The notes: generated by a model not told the origin, from the letters alone. Counted from the stretch's first letter, positions 21,772-35,082 are shown. The stretch is 64,000 nt of DNA from Trichopria drosophilae (GCA_030407085.1 CM059585.1:1-64000), one strand, 5' to 3'. A program made the numbers and translations.

Positions 21772-22130
21772 TCTTGATAAATCCACTTTTCTTTATTATT
21801 TGATCTACAAGAAGATCACTACCTTTAACACTTTAGACACAGTGCACACAAAAATGAAGACGAAAGTAGAAACGTACTGCACGAATTACAGCGATAAAGT
21901 GAGGAACGTTGTAGCCAACTTTCCCTGATCGACCGTTACCGAACTGCACCGGAAACCGGATATGAATGTCAGCCATATTGGGATGTGACGTCAGGCCGAT
22001 CTAAAATTCTGATTGGTCGGTTCTTTACGCAATGACGCTTCTGAGTTCGACCAATGGCGTTGCTACAATATTAGGAAACAACGATGATGGAACATGGAAA
22101 CATTTCCAAGTCACGTTGCTTTTTGTTAGT
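21772..22130 (-). promoter_or_regulatory. Promoter and 5' UTR of the dsRNA-binding gene
   Basis: Upstream of the ATG on the - strand are a perfect CRE palindrome TGACGTCA (21986-21993), a - strand CCAAT box (ATTGG, 22012-22016) and a + strand CCAAT (22051-22055). A GCCATATTGG stretch lies beside the CRE. This cluster of proximal elements is typical of a broadly expressed TATA-less promoter. The transcription start cannot be fixed from sequence. Confidence 0.5.
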
Positions 22131-22885
22131 ACATTTTTAAATATTTCAGTTTAATTTTGGAAACTTAATTTGTTATAGTGCGCATAAAAGTTATTTATTT
22201 TTTTTTACGGAAACGCATGAGCCGGCATCTAAGTGGCAGCGGGGAAGGGCAATGGAAGGGAGAGAAATGGAGGTGGAAGTTATCGGCCATCCCGTGCCCG
22301 TCCGGCTTCTCAAAGTTGACTTTGTATTTGCTCATAATTACATCCATATTTATTGTTTACTAGTTAATGAAATGATCTTTGATCTTTCATTTTGTATGTA
22401 CAACAGCATGTAAGGACAGCGAATCTATATTTTTAGTACGAATAGAGGATGAAAATTTTTCAATCACAGGAAATTTGAAACTTGAGTCGAAGAGAATGTT
22501 AGTTGTTTAATAAGTTTCGTCAAATTTTCTCACTATTTTAGGTACAATACGTATATTAATGCATTTTAAACGATGTGCATAACATCTATGGGCAAATCCA
22601 CAGAACTTTTAACTTTCATCGAAGCATAAATTATCGAATAATACTTGTATACCTAACACAGCCATGAACCCTTTTTTTTGTTGTCTATACTACATTATCT
22701 TTTCATTTAACAGACGAATCAAATTTATAACAAAATAAACAAGAAAATATAAATTGTCAAAACGATTATCAGTTTTCGAAAAATCTACGTTTAAAACTTT
22801 ATTAAGTAACATGAGCTTTATTATTATTTTATTACATTATTAGCATTTCCGAGAAAGTGCCGACTGAAATTTTTCTAGAGCCTAT
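22131..22885. other. No gene seen
   Basis: AT-rich intergenic sequence; short open frames have no recognisable content. Confidence 0.5.
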
Positions 22886-23120
22886 GGTTTCTTACGTATT
22901 TTGATGCGCTGAATTCGAATATCGTAGTGCAAGTTGGTGCAAATGCAATTTTCATGGTAAAAATTGAAAAAACCACAAAAACACGATTTGTTGTGGTTTT
23001 TCTCATTTATTTCCAACAGTTTTGAAAAGTTCGAAAAACGTTTCAAACAAACAATGTAGAGCATAAAATTCTCGGCAAAAAAGGTCACATGCATTTTTCT
23101 GTAGGAGTCGTATAAATTGA
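22886..23120. repeat. Diverged copy of the 59.5-kb palindromic family
   Basis: The run CTTACGTATTTTGATGCGCT GAATTCGAATATCG and the later GTAGAGCATAAAATTCTCGG are clearly related to the palindromic element at 59540-60653. A shorter relic occurs at about 27330-27365. Confidence 0.65.
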
Positions 23121-26100
23121 GAAAAATGACAATGAATTTTGTCAATTGTAATTTATTCTATTTTTGTAATTATAATTCAGGCAAACGTTTTCAGAACGTT
23201 TTCGGAAGAACATAACGAATTGATTCAAATTGCATTCTTCAATATTAAATTCGCTTCGATGTCAACCTATTTGTTCTTAAACAAAGTCTTTTTAACTATT
23301 TTTAAAGGTGGAGAAAAATTTATTTTCCTGTAAATTAAGACTTTTAGTTTAAAATTGCCTTTAATTTTTATTTCACTTTTTCCGTTTTGTTTTAATGCAT
23401 TCCGCTTTTGTTAATGCATTCCAATTCCGTTTTTGTTCCGGCATGAATTACGAGCTCCATCTTGTCTGAAACCGGGAAACTTGAAAATCGAGGCGCTTCG
23501 GAAAATACTCCATTTTGTAAAATTTTTATATGAAACAATTTGTGTGACATCTTCGATGCCAGCCTTAAATATACCCACATTACTACGATTGATTTTTTTT
23601 AAGCTAAAAGAAAATCACGATAAACATCTCAGTTTTACCGTTTACATGTATATGTCCCCCTTAATGGATTTTTTTTCTCATCTTAAGTTGGATATTTTCA
23701 AATCGAATTAAAAAATAAAGTAACGTAACACGTAACTGTTGATATGTTATGCTGTATTTGTTAAAAACTTCAGAAAAAATTAAACATTCCTGCGGATTAC
23801 ACGCATATCGCTGTAAAATATAAATGGATCTTGATTTTACAAAGAGCAGAGTTAGTTTCATATTATATGTTTTATATGACAAGTAAACAGGGTGTCCAAA
23901 ACTGAGTGTCCATCTTTCAGATTTGTTCTATTTTTAGCAAAAAAAAGTCAAGTACCAAAATTGAAGTGAGACATAGAATTTAAGTTACGAGGCATTGAAT
24001 TATTTAGAAAAAAAACACGTTTTAAACAATAATTAAAAAAATTAATAATTAGTTAACAAGCATATTTTTTGTACTAGTATGCATTATAGTTGATTCTGTC
24101 TATTTTTACACACTGCCTAAAATTGAGAATTTATACTCTTTTTTAAAATTCTCTTTTATGCATATTTTTAGGTCATAAATACGACGCACTCCGAGGAATC
24201 CGCTAAATTAATTTTGCACACTTCATTACAAAAAATATTGTATACAACTGAGGCGTAAAATGTGATTATGCGAGTCGTGCGCTGATATTTCCGCGAGTGC
24301 GTAAAGTTCCATTTTACACCCTAGTTACATAATGTACTATTATTTCGTAATTCCTTATAATACTAACGTAATGTAAATTTAAACGTATCTTTGGAGGAAA
24401 TGCAATAAATTGGTTGAATTTGAATGATATAAAAATTGTACACAAAAGTTTAAAGAGTAGCTAAAATTGAGCTTCTGGCCTGCTCACGGATAAATGGCGG
24501 AAAGGTTTAAAAATAAAACGACATAGCTTATCGTTGAGATACCGGTGATCTCATATTGTTAACGAATTTGTAAAAAGTATTATGATTGCAAGTTGCTATT
24601 CCGCTTGAAAAATCATCAATAGCAGAGACAAACCCTAATATTTGTAACCCCCTATTTTATGAGATAAAGTCACCCGAATTACAGTTTGGCAAAGCAACAA
24701 CGCCTTAAATGCGTGGGAAATATTTAAATCGCATGGAAGATACTAATAATTTTTCAATAAAAACATGCTATATGTTTGGTACGTTTTTAATTTCAATCAT
24801 CAAACAATCGTGAAACATGAGTTTAATTAAGCAAGGAAAAATATTAGTATACATTATAGCCTATTACAATTATTTGATATGGGCAGTCCAGTACCAGTAA
24901 CACTAGCGAAGTGTTAAGCTATCGATTTTCTCGAGTGGAAAGTTTGTGACTAATGCGAAGCGTGATACAGAATTTTGGGGTGATGCATATCGATTTTTGC
25001 CATTCGTTGAAAATAAGTCATAAGATTTTACGACTTCATGTTATCGATCGATCTTCGTACGCTGTGATAGCTTTTAAGTTGTAAATGCATGTTTTATGAT
25101 GAACAATACTATCACTGTACTACATATGCATGTATATGGAGAAAAAAATACAGTAAGTTTTCAAGCTGGTGAAACGTGGATAGATCTTAAAATATTAAAT
25201 TTTGCTAAGATCGGATGGTAAAAATTCGTCACACTTAATATTAAATTGTTTGTTAGCATTCAACGGTTACAAATTCCAGTCGTGATCAGGGAAATTGTAT
25301 AGCACATATTTACAGCTGATATGCATTTCAAAAAGTATTCTTGTGTACCAAGCTGAATTCAAATTTTATAACCGGCGCGGAAATTAGCTGGCCACAGCGC
25401 TGTGATCACAAATACGACTAGCGGCGGAAAGAATAACTACGTTTTGTACGGTACAATAGCAGTATAATAATGTAAAGATATCATTATCATCATCCGATGT
25501 TAGCAGCATTATCATCATTCTATATAGGGACAGAAAATATTATAAATAATAGAAATACATGGGTTTGAAAAAGAGAAATTGCAGATAAAAATATGTTCAA
25601 ATTCACAATATTGTATTCAAACCTAATGCAATTTATTAATTATAATTTATTTATTAATTATTAATTTACTATACTAATGATTTTTTATATTCATTGACGA
25701 TTTATTATCATTGTCATTAACCGTCGATGTTAATCTTATTTTTCTATTTTGGGGTTTACTCCCAAAGCTTCAGATTTTTCGGATATATGTACATACTGAG
25801 CTTTTTCTACACGACATTCCTTACTTGGCGGATACCTGTTTCAAATTGCCAGCTGGGCGCATGTTTAGATAAATAACGATTCGCAGCTGTTCAGGTACTC
25901 CATATTTAACGTTTTAAAGCCTTACCTTCTCGAAATTAGTTAGGTCGAACCATAATGTACGAACAACGATAAGTTCCACTCGGATTCTGACAGCAATATT
26001 GTTTGTATTTGTTCCCAATAAACCAAAATTATTCAGGATCAGGATATTGCATTCCGCATTTTCTCGTTTCAAATTGTTTTTAAGAATGTCCCCCTCATTC

Positions 26101-26314
26101 GTTAATGGAATTAATTACATCTAATTATTCTAAAATTCTAATAATTCGAAAAGGTTACCCTTCGGTGCACGGCATTCTTGAATGATGGTAAATTCCTTTT
26201 TATTATAGAGAATATCAGTATTTACTATAATATTGCATTTATATGCCTTTTAAGTGAACCGTCTTTTATGATTCAGTTATGATAACATATTTAAGATATA
26301 TTATGCACCAGAGA
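23121..26314. other. No gene seen
   Basis: About 3.2 kb of AT-rich intergenic DNA. I saw no coding sequence with domain content, no RNA gene and no clear repeat structure, apart from short ATC-rich stretches near 25485-25520. Confidence 0.45.
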
Positions 26315-27033
26315 CACTGACAAAAAAATTTCCTAATTTTAAGTAGGGGTAGTCGGGGTATTGTTGGACAGCGCGATATTTTTCCCGATATGTAACACAG
26401 CCCATTGTATCACTTGTGATCGAGGTGTTCATTTTAGTTGTGCCGGAGCAAACCCGAACACTTTCACGTGCCTGAACTGCAATTCTCAATAATTTTCATC
26501 GATATTTTTCACTTTAATTTATTCATTACAATATAGGTATTCTTTAGTTTTCATTAACAAACAAACAAAAAATATAAAAAAAATAAAAAAAACTTTTCCA
26601 GCAATAATTTTTATTTTTTCTCGTTTTATACAAACCCAGAGATTTTTTTAAAGCTCAGAAACATCTTTTTTGCGCCAACTGATAGAGAGTGTACAATTAG
26701 GTAAGAATACTGGTACTAAAAGAAAGGTTATTTATCTTATCACATAATCAAGCTTTGGAATTTTGAGAAACAGCAACTTTTTTTAGAGTTTCTGGACAAA
26801 ATAAAAGTGCAAGAATACCCCGACCTCCCCTAAATGTTAACCTGAATAGTCGCAACAAAATATTTACTTATAATAGAAAAATAGTTTGTGAATTCAACTA
26901 AATATTGATTTCATTTTATCCAGCAAGTAAATATTTATTTAAATTAAGAAAATATTTCCTTATTTTAAGTAAATATTTTGTTGCGGTTATTCAAGTAAAT
27001 ATTTACTTGAAATTAGGAAATTTTTTTTCAGCG
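26315..27033. mobile_element. Inverted-repeat MITE (outer)
   Basis: The left end CACTGACAAAAAAATTTCC continues TAATTTTAAGTA. The right end, reverse-complemented, starts CGCTGAAAAAAAATTTCC, then TAATTTCAAGTAAATATTTAC. The inner sequence repeats AAGTAAATATTT motifs. The element is cut near its left end by the inner element. Confidence 0.65.
26346..26830. mobile_element. TA-flanked inverted-repeat element (inner), mariner-like
   Basis: It starts GGGGTAGTCGGGGTATTGTTG and its right end reversed reads GGGGAGGTCGGGGTATTCTTG. TA flanks both sides (26344-26345 and 26831-26832), the target preference of Tc1/mariner elements. The 485-bp unit has no transposase, so it is a non-autonomous derivative. 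Confidence 0.7.
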
Positions 27034-28019
27034 TACGAGAAAGCATTGAATATGTTTGTCGGCATGTAACGAATATCAAATGTATTTACCGCAATGAAAG
27101 CAATATGTAAACAAATTAAAAAACAATAGCAAACATTCACCAAAAAAGTAATGTTTACCTAAGATAAATGTTCATAATAAAATTCTGTCATCAAAATGGT
27201 ATTCTAAGTATTAAAGTTTTTAAATAAGATCATTTTGTGTAACTTTTTAAGATGATTACAACATGTAGATATAAAAAAGAATCATAATTTTAAATTATAT
27301 TTGAAATGAAAAAAGATACAACAGCGTCATTTTTATGTATTTTGATGCCATGAATTCGAAATATGTGACAGCTGGTGGCCTCTGCAGTTAATGTACGTTG
27401 GAAGTGAAAGTCTATAGGGCACACCTTGAGCTTTTCTAATATCCCTTATTTCGATTTTCGAAACTCATTCAAACACAAAAGGTCTTTGCGTCTACGGAAC
27501 TTTACTCCCACCCCAAACATTTATATTAAAGAGGCGGTGTACATAAGTAGTTTGTGCATATTTATTCAATTGATATTTGTCGTCGTATTTTTAAAATGTT
27601 GAAAAATAAATATTGTACATCAAACTTATATTTACAAATACTAAAATGCAATTTTTACAAAACCCTTAGGTGATTTAATTTTTTGTATTAAGGCACATTA
27701 GTACCGTTAACGGTATTAAATCAATAAATAATAATAAATTAAGAACTAAAAAGCTCTATACTCTCCACATGCAAATTCATCTCCAGATCACTGTATTCTT
27801 TTTAAATTCTTATCCAGGACAAGCAAATTCATTATTTTCATGTTCATTCGTCTTCTACGACATCACCATTGATTTTACGAAGAAAATGCAACCAAATTTT
27901 GGTTAGAAAATGTGATGCTTGATCCTTTTCTTTCAACGAAAACCCCGGAATATCTTTTCTCTCGAATTCGTATGTTATACGAATAATACGCTCTGCGATT
28001 ATAAATTATTTATCTTATG
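27034..28019. other. No gene seen
   Basis: AT-rich DNA. It contains a short relic (about 27330-27365) of the palindromic family at 59.5 kb and, near 27845-27880, a segment that recurs in altered form at about 28220-28270. Confidence 0.45.
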
Positions 28020-28160
28020 CATCTATCTTTTTGCTACCGTTGCGTCTTTCTGTTTTCGCTGTGTATGACGGGTCAGGCTGCAAAGCAGCTTTTGCTGTGT
28101 CTCGCCCATTGTACTTTTTATTTTTTGTACAATAAAGACCTTATTATTATTATTATTATC
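28020..28160 (+). mobile_element. 3' end of a non-LTR element
   Basis: The run GACGGGTCAGGCTGCAAAGC, then a polyadenylation-like CAATAAAGACC and a (TTA)n tail at 28139-28159, is the usual form of a heavily 5'-truncated non-LTR 3' UTR. No coding sequence remains and the 5' limit is approximate. Confidence 0.6.
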
Positions 28161-29705
28161 TTTTTTGTTTGAAACATTTTTAAATCTTTGTATTTTTGAA
28201 TATAAATAAATAAAACTGATTCATTCATATTTATGCGTCGTTTATGGCATAAACGTCGATTTTACGAAGAATGTTACCTTTTATGTGAAGACTTCCCATG
28301 CTCTATCTTTTTTGTTGGAACCATTTTTTGTGTGATATGAATTTTTTATAAAAAACTCAAAAAACGTATTTTTTCAACTTTTTTTTCTTCGACCTCGTAA
28401 TAATCTAGTATGGATCGACACCAAAACCATTCTGATCTAATTTAGGACATGGCATATTCAAAGAAAGGTTCAACTTTAAAATCAGCCTTACCGTTCGCGA
28501 GAAATCGAGAGACAAAATGGGACGTATATATACATTCAAGGTAATTGACGAGAATATTTTATTTAATTTTTTAATTCCTTAGGGTGCAAAATGTCGACAT
28601 TTGATGAAACATTTTTGGAAATGTCGTCCGCCATATTATATCCTGTATTTTGGATGTGGATAATGTGATCTCATATTTCTCATTTGTGTCGATGACTCTA
28701 AAAACGCTTTTGGTGACCATTTTGATGAAAATCCGTTAATATTTTATAATTGACAAGTGCCATTTTGAAGCTGAAAGATTTTTAACGGGATATTTTACAA
28801 TTCTGTATTCTTTGCGTTGCCGTTTCGTGGTGTAAATTGCAGGTTAAAAAAAAAACTAATTTTTATTATTATATTTTAAAATTAACGAATTTTGGATCAA
28901 TTCTTTGGACAGAACCTGAAAAAACAGACTTTGGCACGCAAGAAACGTACGTGCCGATTTGTTTTCTTGGCCATGACTTTATTCAATTAATCGTTAATAT
29001 TTCCTTTCAAAAAGTGCCCGTCGCTTCATTAAAGGGGTAAGGAGAGCCAGGAATTGAATTAGTTCGAGTTCCTTGGAAAGCATTTTGAATCCTTCACCGT
29101 TTGTTAGAAAACAAAATTTTCAATTTCCATTGTCCTGTACATATTCTGAATAATTTTTTAAGTATCCACAGTATATGCAGTATATCAGCAATCCTCTGAA
29201 ACCTTTCAATTTCAGGTACCAAAAGTTTTCCTTGTTTAGCATATTCTTGTATGTTATTATATCGCGCTATGTGCTTCATTTTTTAAAGAATGCTATAAAC
29301 TTCTTGAATTTATTTTCGCTAACCGATTCAGCGATATATTTTTCTATTGAAATAATTTGTTTAACTTTAACTTTCATATAGTTTTCGGTGTCGCTGATTC
29401 TGAATCTGATCCCATAAATTAGAAATTCAAAATGGTGGATCCAATATGGCACATTTTAACAGAAAAAAGCTTCCATTAGAGTGAAAATGATCACTTGTGG
29501 GTCTTTGAGTTCTGTGATTATAAACCTGGAATTTGAATGTAGTAATTCAAAATTCTAAAAATAATATGATGATTTAAAATGCATGTTTCATTTAAATGAA
29601 AGTTGCTAATTGAGGGCCTGGATATCATAATTGCCTCAGCCGTCGAACCGACTTATAGTGCGTTGTAATTAGTATCGCGTATATTTTGTTTCAATTAATT
29701 AATAC
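28161..29705. other. No gene; dispersed repeat relic
   Basis: AT-rich. About 29385-29575 carries GTCGCTGATTCTGAATCTGA and AAATTCAAAATGGTGGATCC, which recur in altered form at 56160-56440 and partly near 59110-59160. It is a dispersed repeat of unknown type. Confidence 0.5.
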
Positions 29706-29967
29706 CAATTTGCCGCCAGAGACAGAGTTGTAGGTGTTGAAAATACCTTCAATATGAGCCATCACTTATTTAGATTCGGAGAAAATTTATTTCAGAGGAG
29801 CCTTCGGCAATCACGGTTTTCACCGATTGACAATCGCCGCGATACTCCTATCGGAGAACGCAAGTTCAGAAGGCTTCTTTAAACTTAATTTTTTAGAATC
29901 GAAACGAGTTATATCTTAAATTGAAGGTATTTTCAATACCTACAACTTTATCACCGGTGACAAATTG
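29706..29967. mobile_element. Palindromic MITE
   Basis: The left arm (29706-29753) reads CAATTTGCCGCCAGAGACAG, then AGTTGTAGGTGTTGAAAATACC. The right arm (29920-29967) is its inverted copy with few differences. The unit is 262 bp with no coding sequence. Confidence 0.75.
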
Positions 29968-32960
29968 CTATTTATTAAGATAAACGCAAAAAAACTGCGA
30001 AACGAACTGTTGTTACTTATGATAAGTCGGATCTAGCACTGAGGCAGTTGTGCTACTTAGGTCATCAATTATTATTTTCAAATTTCAATTAAGAATAAAA
30101 CATGCTGAAATAATCTCAAAAAAATGACGAAATCAGTATTTTTAATGTGTATGCTATTCTTTAAAAACATTCCAATAAGAAATATTTTTATTGTTGATTA
30201 TGGCAGTGATGTCAAGCCCTAATCGGAAAAATTCAAATTTCCAAAGCTTTGAAACATTTGATTAAAACGCCGATTTTTTATGGTATACAGATATGTTTCA
30301 AATTGTTGCATGCTGAATTTTAATCGAATTGGTTTATAATAGAAGGAAAACGAAAGAAAATATAGATCTTACAGACGTTTTATATAACGGTTTTCCTTCG
30401 TTCTCCACTAATTCTTACCTGATTTAATTGAATTTTTTTGATATGAGATGATTTGAAATTTATTTTCAAGCCATATGGAAGCCGAATAGTCAATATAAGT
30501 TTGCAATACTTTCGAAATGTCAAGTTACTGTTTGACAGCACTATATTATCGATAGTTGGTAGTCTCTAAAAGTCTGTAAACCTATTATTCGAAGTTAGAA
30601 AATTGATGTTACCTTCATTTTGCATTTTTTACGCAAGCACATATATTGTTTATAATGTTCGTATTCAATTGTCTGTATTTCATTGAAAAATGATCATTTT
30701 TTAAACCAGTTTCGTTCTCACTTTGAAAATTAAACCTAATATTTCACTAACTTCTTTTCTGAGCACATACTTTTTATATATCTACACTCAGAAAAACAAG
30801 CAGTTGAAATGACTATTTTTTTATTATGAATCATAGTCTGAAATGAGGACTAAGCATGGTAAGGTTTGTGAATGTCACACTCTAGCCAGTTAAAAAATGG
30901 ATTATGCAACGTCATTATACACACAAATTTCAATGTTGTGTAACTAGTCTATAGATACACGTGCGTATACGACATGCATTATGTATTATCATATCTTAAC
31001 TATGAGGAGGTAGTTGGTGTAACAAAATTATAGTAAAATCGACTATGAAAGTGGTAAATTTAACTATTTTTCCTAGTAGTTTTAACTATATTTTTCCAAC
31101 TATGTGATATAGTCAATTGAACTATGGATTTTTTTCTTATTATAGATTTACGACTTTTTTCATAATGACTGCTTTGATATGTAAAGTTCAAAAATATGAT
31201 GCAGGAACGATCGCTGATAAATGAAGTAAAATTGCTTTCCTTTTTGGAAAAACGTGACCCATTTTGAATGCACTTTTTTCAGTCCTTTGGAAAGGGGTAC
31301 AAAGTTCCATTATGGCGCGTTTTCTGCCTTTTTTGGTCTATTATTAAGTGTACAAATTTCAGGCACATTAAAGATACGTTGAAAACGCTACACTAGAAAA
31401 AGTACAGTAAAATTGCCTATGTGTCACTTAATTTTTCGCCATTTTATATTTTTTATATTTTTTACTTTCAAACCCTGCAAAAAATGAAGAGTACGCAGAC
31501 GTACAAAATGTCCAAATTCACGATTGTGGTGCGCTTAACAAACTTGTAATTAACTCCTTTGGAATTCCTGCAGTAAGTCTTAAGTAACGCTAGTGCAACG
31601 CTCCCATCTTGCAAGGAAAGAACGAATTTCATACTTACGTCTGTCTAATAAATTATACATTATGTATATTCACATATATATTTGGAGTATATTTAACCAC
31701 TCTGATAATTCTTAAAGCATACAAATAACCTGCCAATGGGAAAAATACACAGTGACACGAAATGTAAAGGTTTCTGAGATTTGATCATATACTTGTAAAT
31801 CATTTTGAATATTTACGAGACCAAGAAATTAATTTTCGAAGTATTAAAGTAGTGTTTCCCGGGAAATCATATATTGTAGATATATAGAAATAGTTATTTT
31901 CGTATCAAGGGCGTGACATAACTTTTACGCCCGTATAGGCGATTAGCCGACATGTGATCACCTCGAGGGTGGGCAAATTTACGCCCGTAATACGAACATC
32001 ATTTTTTATTCAGTAGGTGTGAAAAATGGCCATTTTTCAATTATTTCTAACATTGATGACTCCCTAAATCCCGGAAAATCCCTATTTTAATACATTTGTC
32101 ATTTTACGCTCTCATTTCCGGGCGTAAAACGCTTATTTCATGTCTCCTGGGGCATAAAATAAATTTTACGCCCATAAAATCATTTTTACTGCATCAAAAA
32201 ACAATGTTTGAATCTCAGGCGTAGAATTTTCACCCTTATGAATCTCGAGCCGGCTTCGCTATCTCCCGGGTTCTATTGTCGAGGCATAAATCTCCATTTT
32301 ATTCCCTTGATACAAAAATAACTATTATAACATTTTGAAGACCTCAGTTTTTATTATGATTGATAGTATGAAGAGAAAAAGCAATATAGTTCTTGAAAAA
32401 AAAATGAAATGATCAAGAATAATTTGTTAAAAAACTTTTGTTAATGAACCACATTTTCTTCTTGTTACCTTGCCAAAAAAGTTTACAAAATTGTTAAAAT
32501 CGATGGATTTAACGAATGATGAATTATTCTTTCGAGAAACAATTATAGAATTATACTCAAAGATTTTTTTTAAATTCTAAACTATTCATTCGTAATGCGT
32601 AGGTAAAATATTTGTAAAAATTCATTCTCTGAAGGATGAACTTTTTCTCGGAAAAAATCGTTAAACTCCATTTCCATTTAAAATTGTTTAAAACATTTTT
32701 ACACAGCAAAGCAAAACAAAATTTGAGTCAGTTTTTTTCTTCAATAATATCATCAATAATAAAAGCCACTTTAATATTTTGGAAGTGTTTTAAATATTCA
32801 CTGCAATATATCCACAATATGATATTCCTACAACTCGTTAAGAACGATTCAATTTTCAATACTTCTTAATAATTGCTCCTTTACCGAGATCTAATTTTGT
32901 TCATTTCTTCTCCAGTTTCTTCACGAAATGCATTTGTATATTTGTTAACATCTTTAGAAT
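29968..32960. other. No gene seen
   Basis: About 3 kb of AT-rich intergenic DNA. ACTAT/ATAGT-rich sequence at about 30785-31165 ends in a GGATTTTTTTC motif resembling other MITE ends, but I could not define both termini. A TTTTACGCCC-type phrase recurs between 31920 and 32200. Confidence 0.45.
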
Positions 32961-33162
32961 ATGATGCTGAAGCTAGTAGCAGATTCGCAGCAGCAGATTC
33001 GAAAAACTATGGTTTTCAACCATTAAAATTGCCAAAAATACATTATTTGTATGAAATTTGTCTAAAAATGTTTAAATGCAAGTAATTTTTAATGAGAAAT
33101 TATCCATTTCCACAGTTTTCTTGACTCCGCTGCTGCGAATCTGCTGCTAGCTTCAGCGTCAT
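32961..33162. mobile_element. Palindromic MITE
   Basis: The left arm ATGATGCTGAAGCTAGTAGC AGATTCGCAGCAGCAGATTC is matched in reverse by the right arm ending at 33162 (GACGCTGAAGCTAGCAGCAG reversed). About 200 bp, non-coding. Confidence 0.7.
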
Positions 33163-33282
33163 TTTAGGATGGTTACTATAAGTAATAGAGAATTCAATTA
33201 GACTGCATAGAGTAAATGAACAATATAGTGAAGTTTTGAAAGATTTTTTTTATGCGGACGATTATAGGTATAGTAATGGTTT

Positions 33283-33550
33283 TGTTAACGTGAAAATGGA
33301 CGAATGTATTTACATTGTGTGAAGCGACATGTATGTGTACATATGTGTGTATCTGTTGATTCGCGAGAGGGGGAAGAAGTTTATGGGTAATCGAGCGTCG
33401 CGGTCAATATTGGAACACACACTCGTTACAACTGTACGATCGATAACATTCTTGGCTGGAATACACACAATTATATTAAAGGAAACCTGTGCATCTATTT
33501 TAATCGTGTCTTCACCCATCCTACCATAAAATACGAATAATCAAACAACA
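33283..33550 (+). repeat. 5' LTR of the BEL/Pao element
   Basis: 268 bp, TGTT...AACA termini, same as the 3' copy over its whole length as far as I could compare. Confidence 0.95.
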
Positions 33551-33552
33551 AA

Positions 33553-33568
33553 TGGTCCTTCGAGCCGG
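33553..33568 (+). other. Primer-binding site, tRNA-Tyr type
   Basis: TGGTCCTTCGAGCCGG is complementary to the CCA end of insect tRNA-Tyr as I remember it, over 16 nt, and lies 2 nt from the LTR as is normal. Confidence 0.7.
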
Positions 33569-34080
33569 ATTCAGCAGCAATCAGCATAATCAGAAAACAA
33601 GCAGTCAACAAAAATCAAGAGCAACGACGTGGATTCGAAAAATCATCATCAATCATCTTATTCGAAATTAACAGCGAAGTCAACAGCGAAATTAACAGCG
33701 AAGCTAACGGTATTCCAAGAATTAACAACAATCAACATATTGGAAAAATCATCGTGGAATTGCAGATGTGCAGCGAATTATAACAAGCGAGCGAAATATT
33801 GTAAGTGTGTTCCAATTTGACAAGAAATAGAGTTAATCTATCTCTATTCTGCGCTATAATATTTAACGACATTGAATATTTGATTCAATCGATATAAGCA
33901 ATATATATTGATGTTTTATTATTTTATATTATAATATTTAACGATATTGAATCATAAGTTCGTTGATTTAATTAATATTTAAATTCTAACAAACAAACAA
34001 AATTGGTTTAGTTAAACGACAAATATCTGAGTGGCGAGGGTATATATCGCGATCATAAAGTTTAATAACAACAAAACAAA

Positions 34081-35082
34081 ATGGAAAATCAATTAGTACA
34101 GTTGAAAAAAGCGAGAGGTGTGGAAAAGTCGAGATTGACGCGATTTCAGACATTTGTCGATTCATATAATTCAGATACATTACTCGAGTCATTAGAAATA
34201 CGAATTGAAGCAATGAATCAAGTATGGGGAAAATTCAACGAGGTGCAAACAAAAATAGAATTAGGTTTCGAAACTGATATGGAGGACGATGAAAGAGAAA
34301 AATTTGAGGATAATTATTTGAATTATATCGCGAAAGCAAAACGGTTAGTCAAACAAGCAAAGGAACAAACGAAAATAGTTCAGAATAGCAATCACAACAA
34401 ATCGAGTAGCGCGGACAATCGAGTCGAATCAAACAGTGGACTTAACGCGAATCGTAGCGAAGAAATTGTAAACACGGTAGACGGAGATAGCAATATTGAT
34501 AACATTTCTAACGCAATAATAGGCCACGAACGCGAAAATAATGATATTGTCCGCGATCAATTAAATTCAAGACGAATTCAAATAGAAGAATCAGTTCGAC
34601 TACCGGTAATGAATATTATTCGATTTAACGGCAATTTTGAGAAATGGTTCGAATTTAGGAATAGTTTCTTGACAATTGTTGACCAAAACCCAAAGCTTTC
34701 CGATGTTCAAAAATTATTGTATTTAAGAGGCGTGCTAGACGGACCGGCTGCTGACGTCATCCAGTCCGTCGGCACCGCGGGAGACAGTTATCGAAATGCT
34801 TGGGAACAGTTGTCGCGCCGCTATGAAAAAACTAGAAAGATAATTGAAATGCATTTACGAGGATTAATCGATTTTCCGTCAATTTTAAAAGAGTCAAATT
34901 CTTCTCTTCTCCAGTTACTTGATAATTCAGTGAAACATTCGCGTGCGTTGAAATTGATGAGTGCCGATAATTGGGACAATTTAATTATTTATATTTTGCA
35001 ATCAAAATTAGACCCTGTGAGTAAACGCGAATGGCGAGATTCGGTGAAGCGAAAAGATGATGCGTCGCTTCAAGACTATTGA
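34081..35082 (+). CDS. BEL/Pao gag, N-terminal part
   Basis: 333 codons from ATG at 34081. The first 120 residues are acidic and helical. From about residue 170 the sequence matches the DUF1759-type gag core of BEL/Pao elements (RFNGNFEKWFEFRNSFLTIV, LYLRGVLDGPAADVI, SYRNAWEQLSRRY). The frame stops at 35080-35082, just where the related sequence EFLEDRVTILDE continues in the next frame. One extra base near 35075 would explain this. The 5' leader (33569-34080) has no coding content. Confidence 0.85.
   Translation: MENQLVQLKKARGVEKSRLTRFQTFVDSYNSDTLLESLEIRIEAMNQVWGKFNEVQTKIELGFETDMEDDEREKFEDNYLNYIAKAKRLVKQAKEQTKIVQNSNHNKSSSADNRVESNSGLNANRSEEIVNTVDGDSNIDNISNAIIGHERENNDIVRDQLNSRRIQIEESVRLPVMNIIRFNGNFEKWFEFRNSFLTIVDQNPKLSDVQKLLYLRGVLDGPAADVIQSVGTAGDSYRNAWEQLSRRYEKTRKIIEMHLRGLIDFPSILKESNSSLLQLLDNSVKHSRALKLMSADNWDNLIIYILQSKLDPVSKREWRDSVKRKDDASLQDY

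Noticed and set aside
22131..33280. Possible host genes in the long gene-poor stretch
   Set aside because: Only short frames with no recognisable domains, splice-consistent exons or codon pattern; they fit chance in AT-rich DNA.
33310..33529. Overlapping short frames in both BEL LTRs
   Set aside because: Identical frames in both LTRs reflect the LTR repeat itself; no evidence of coding.
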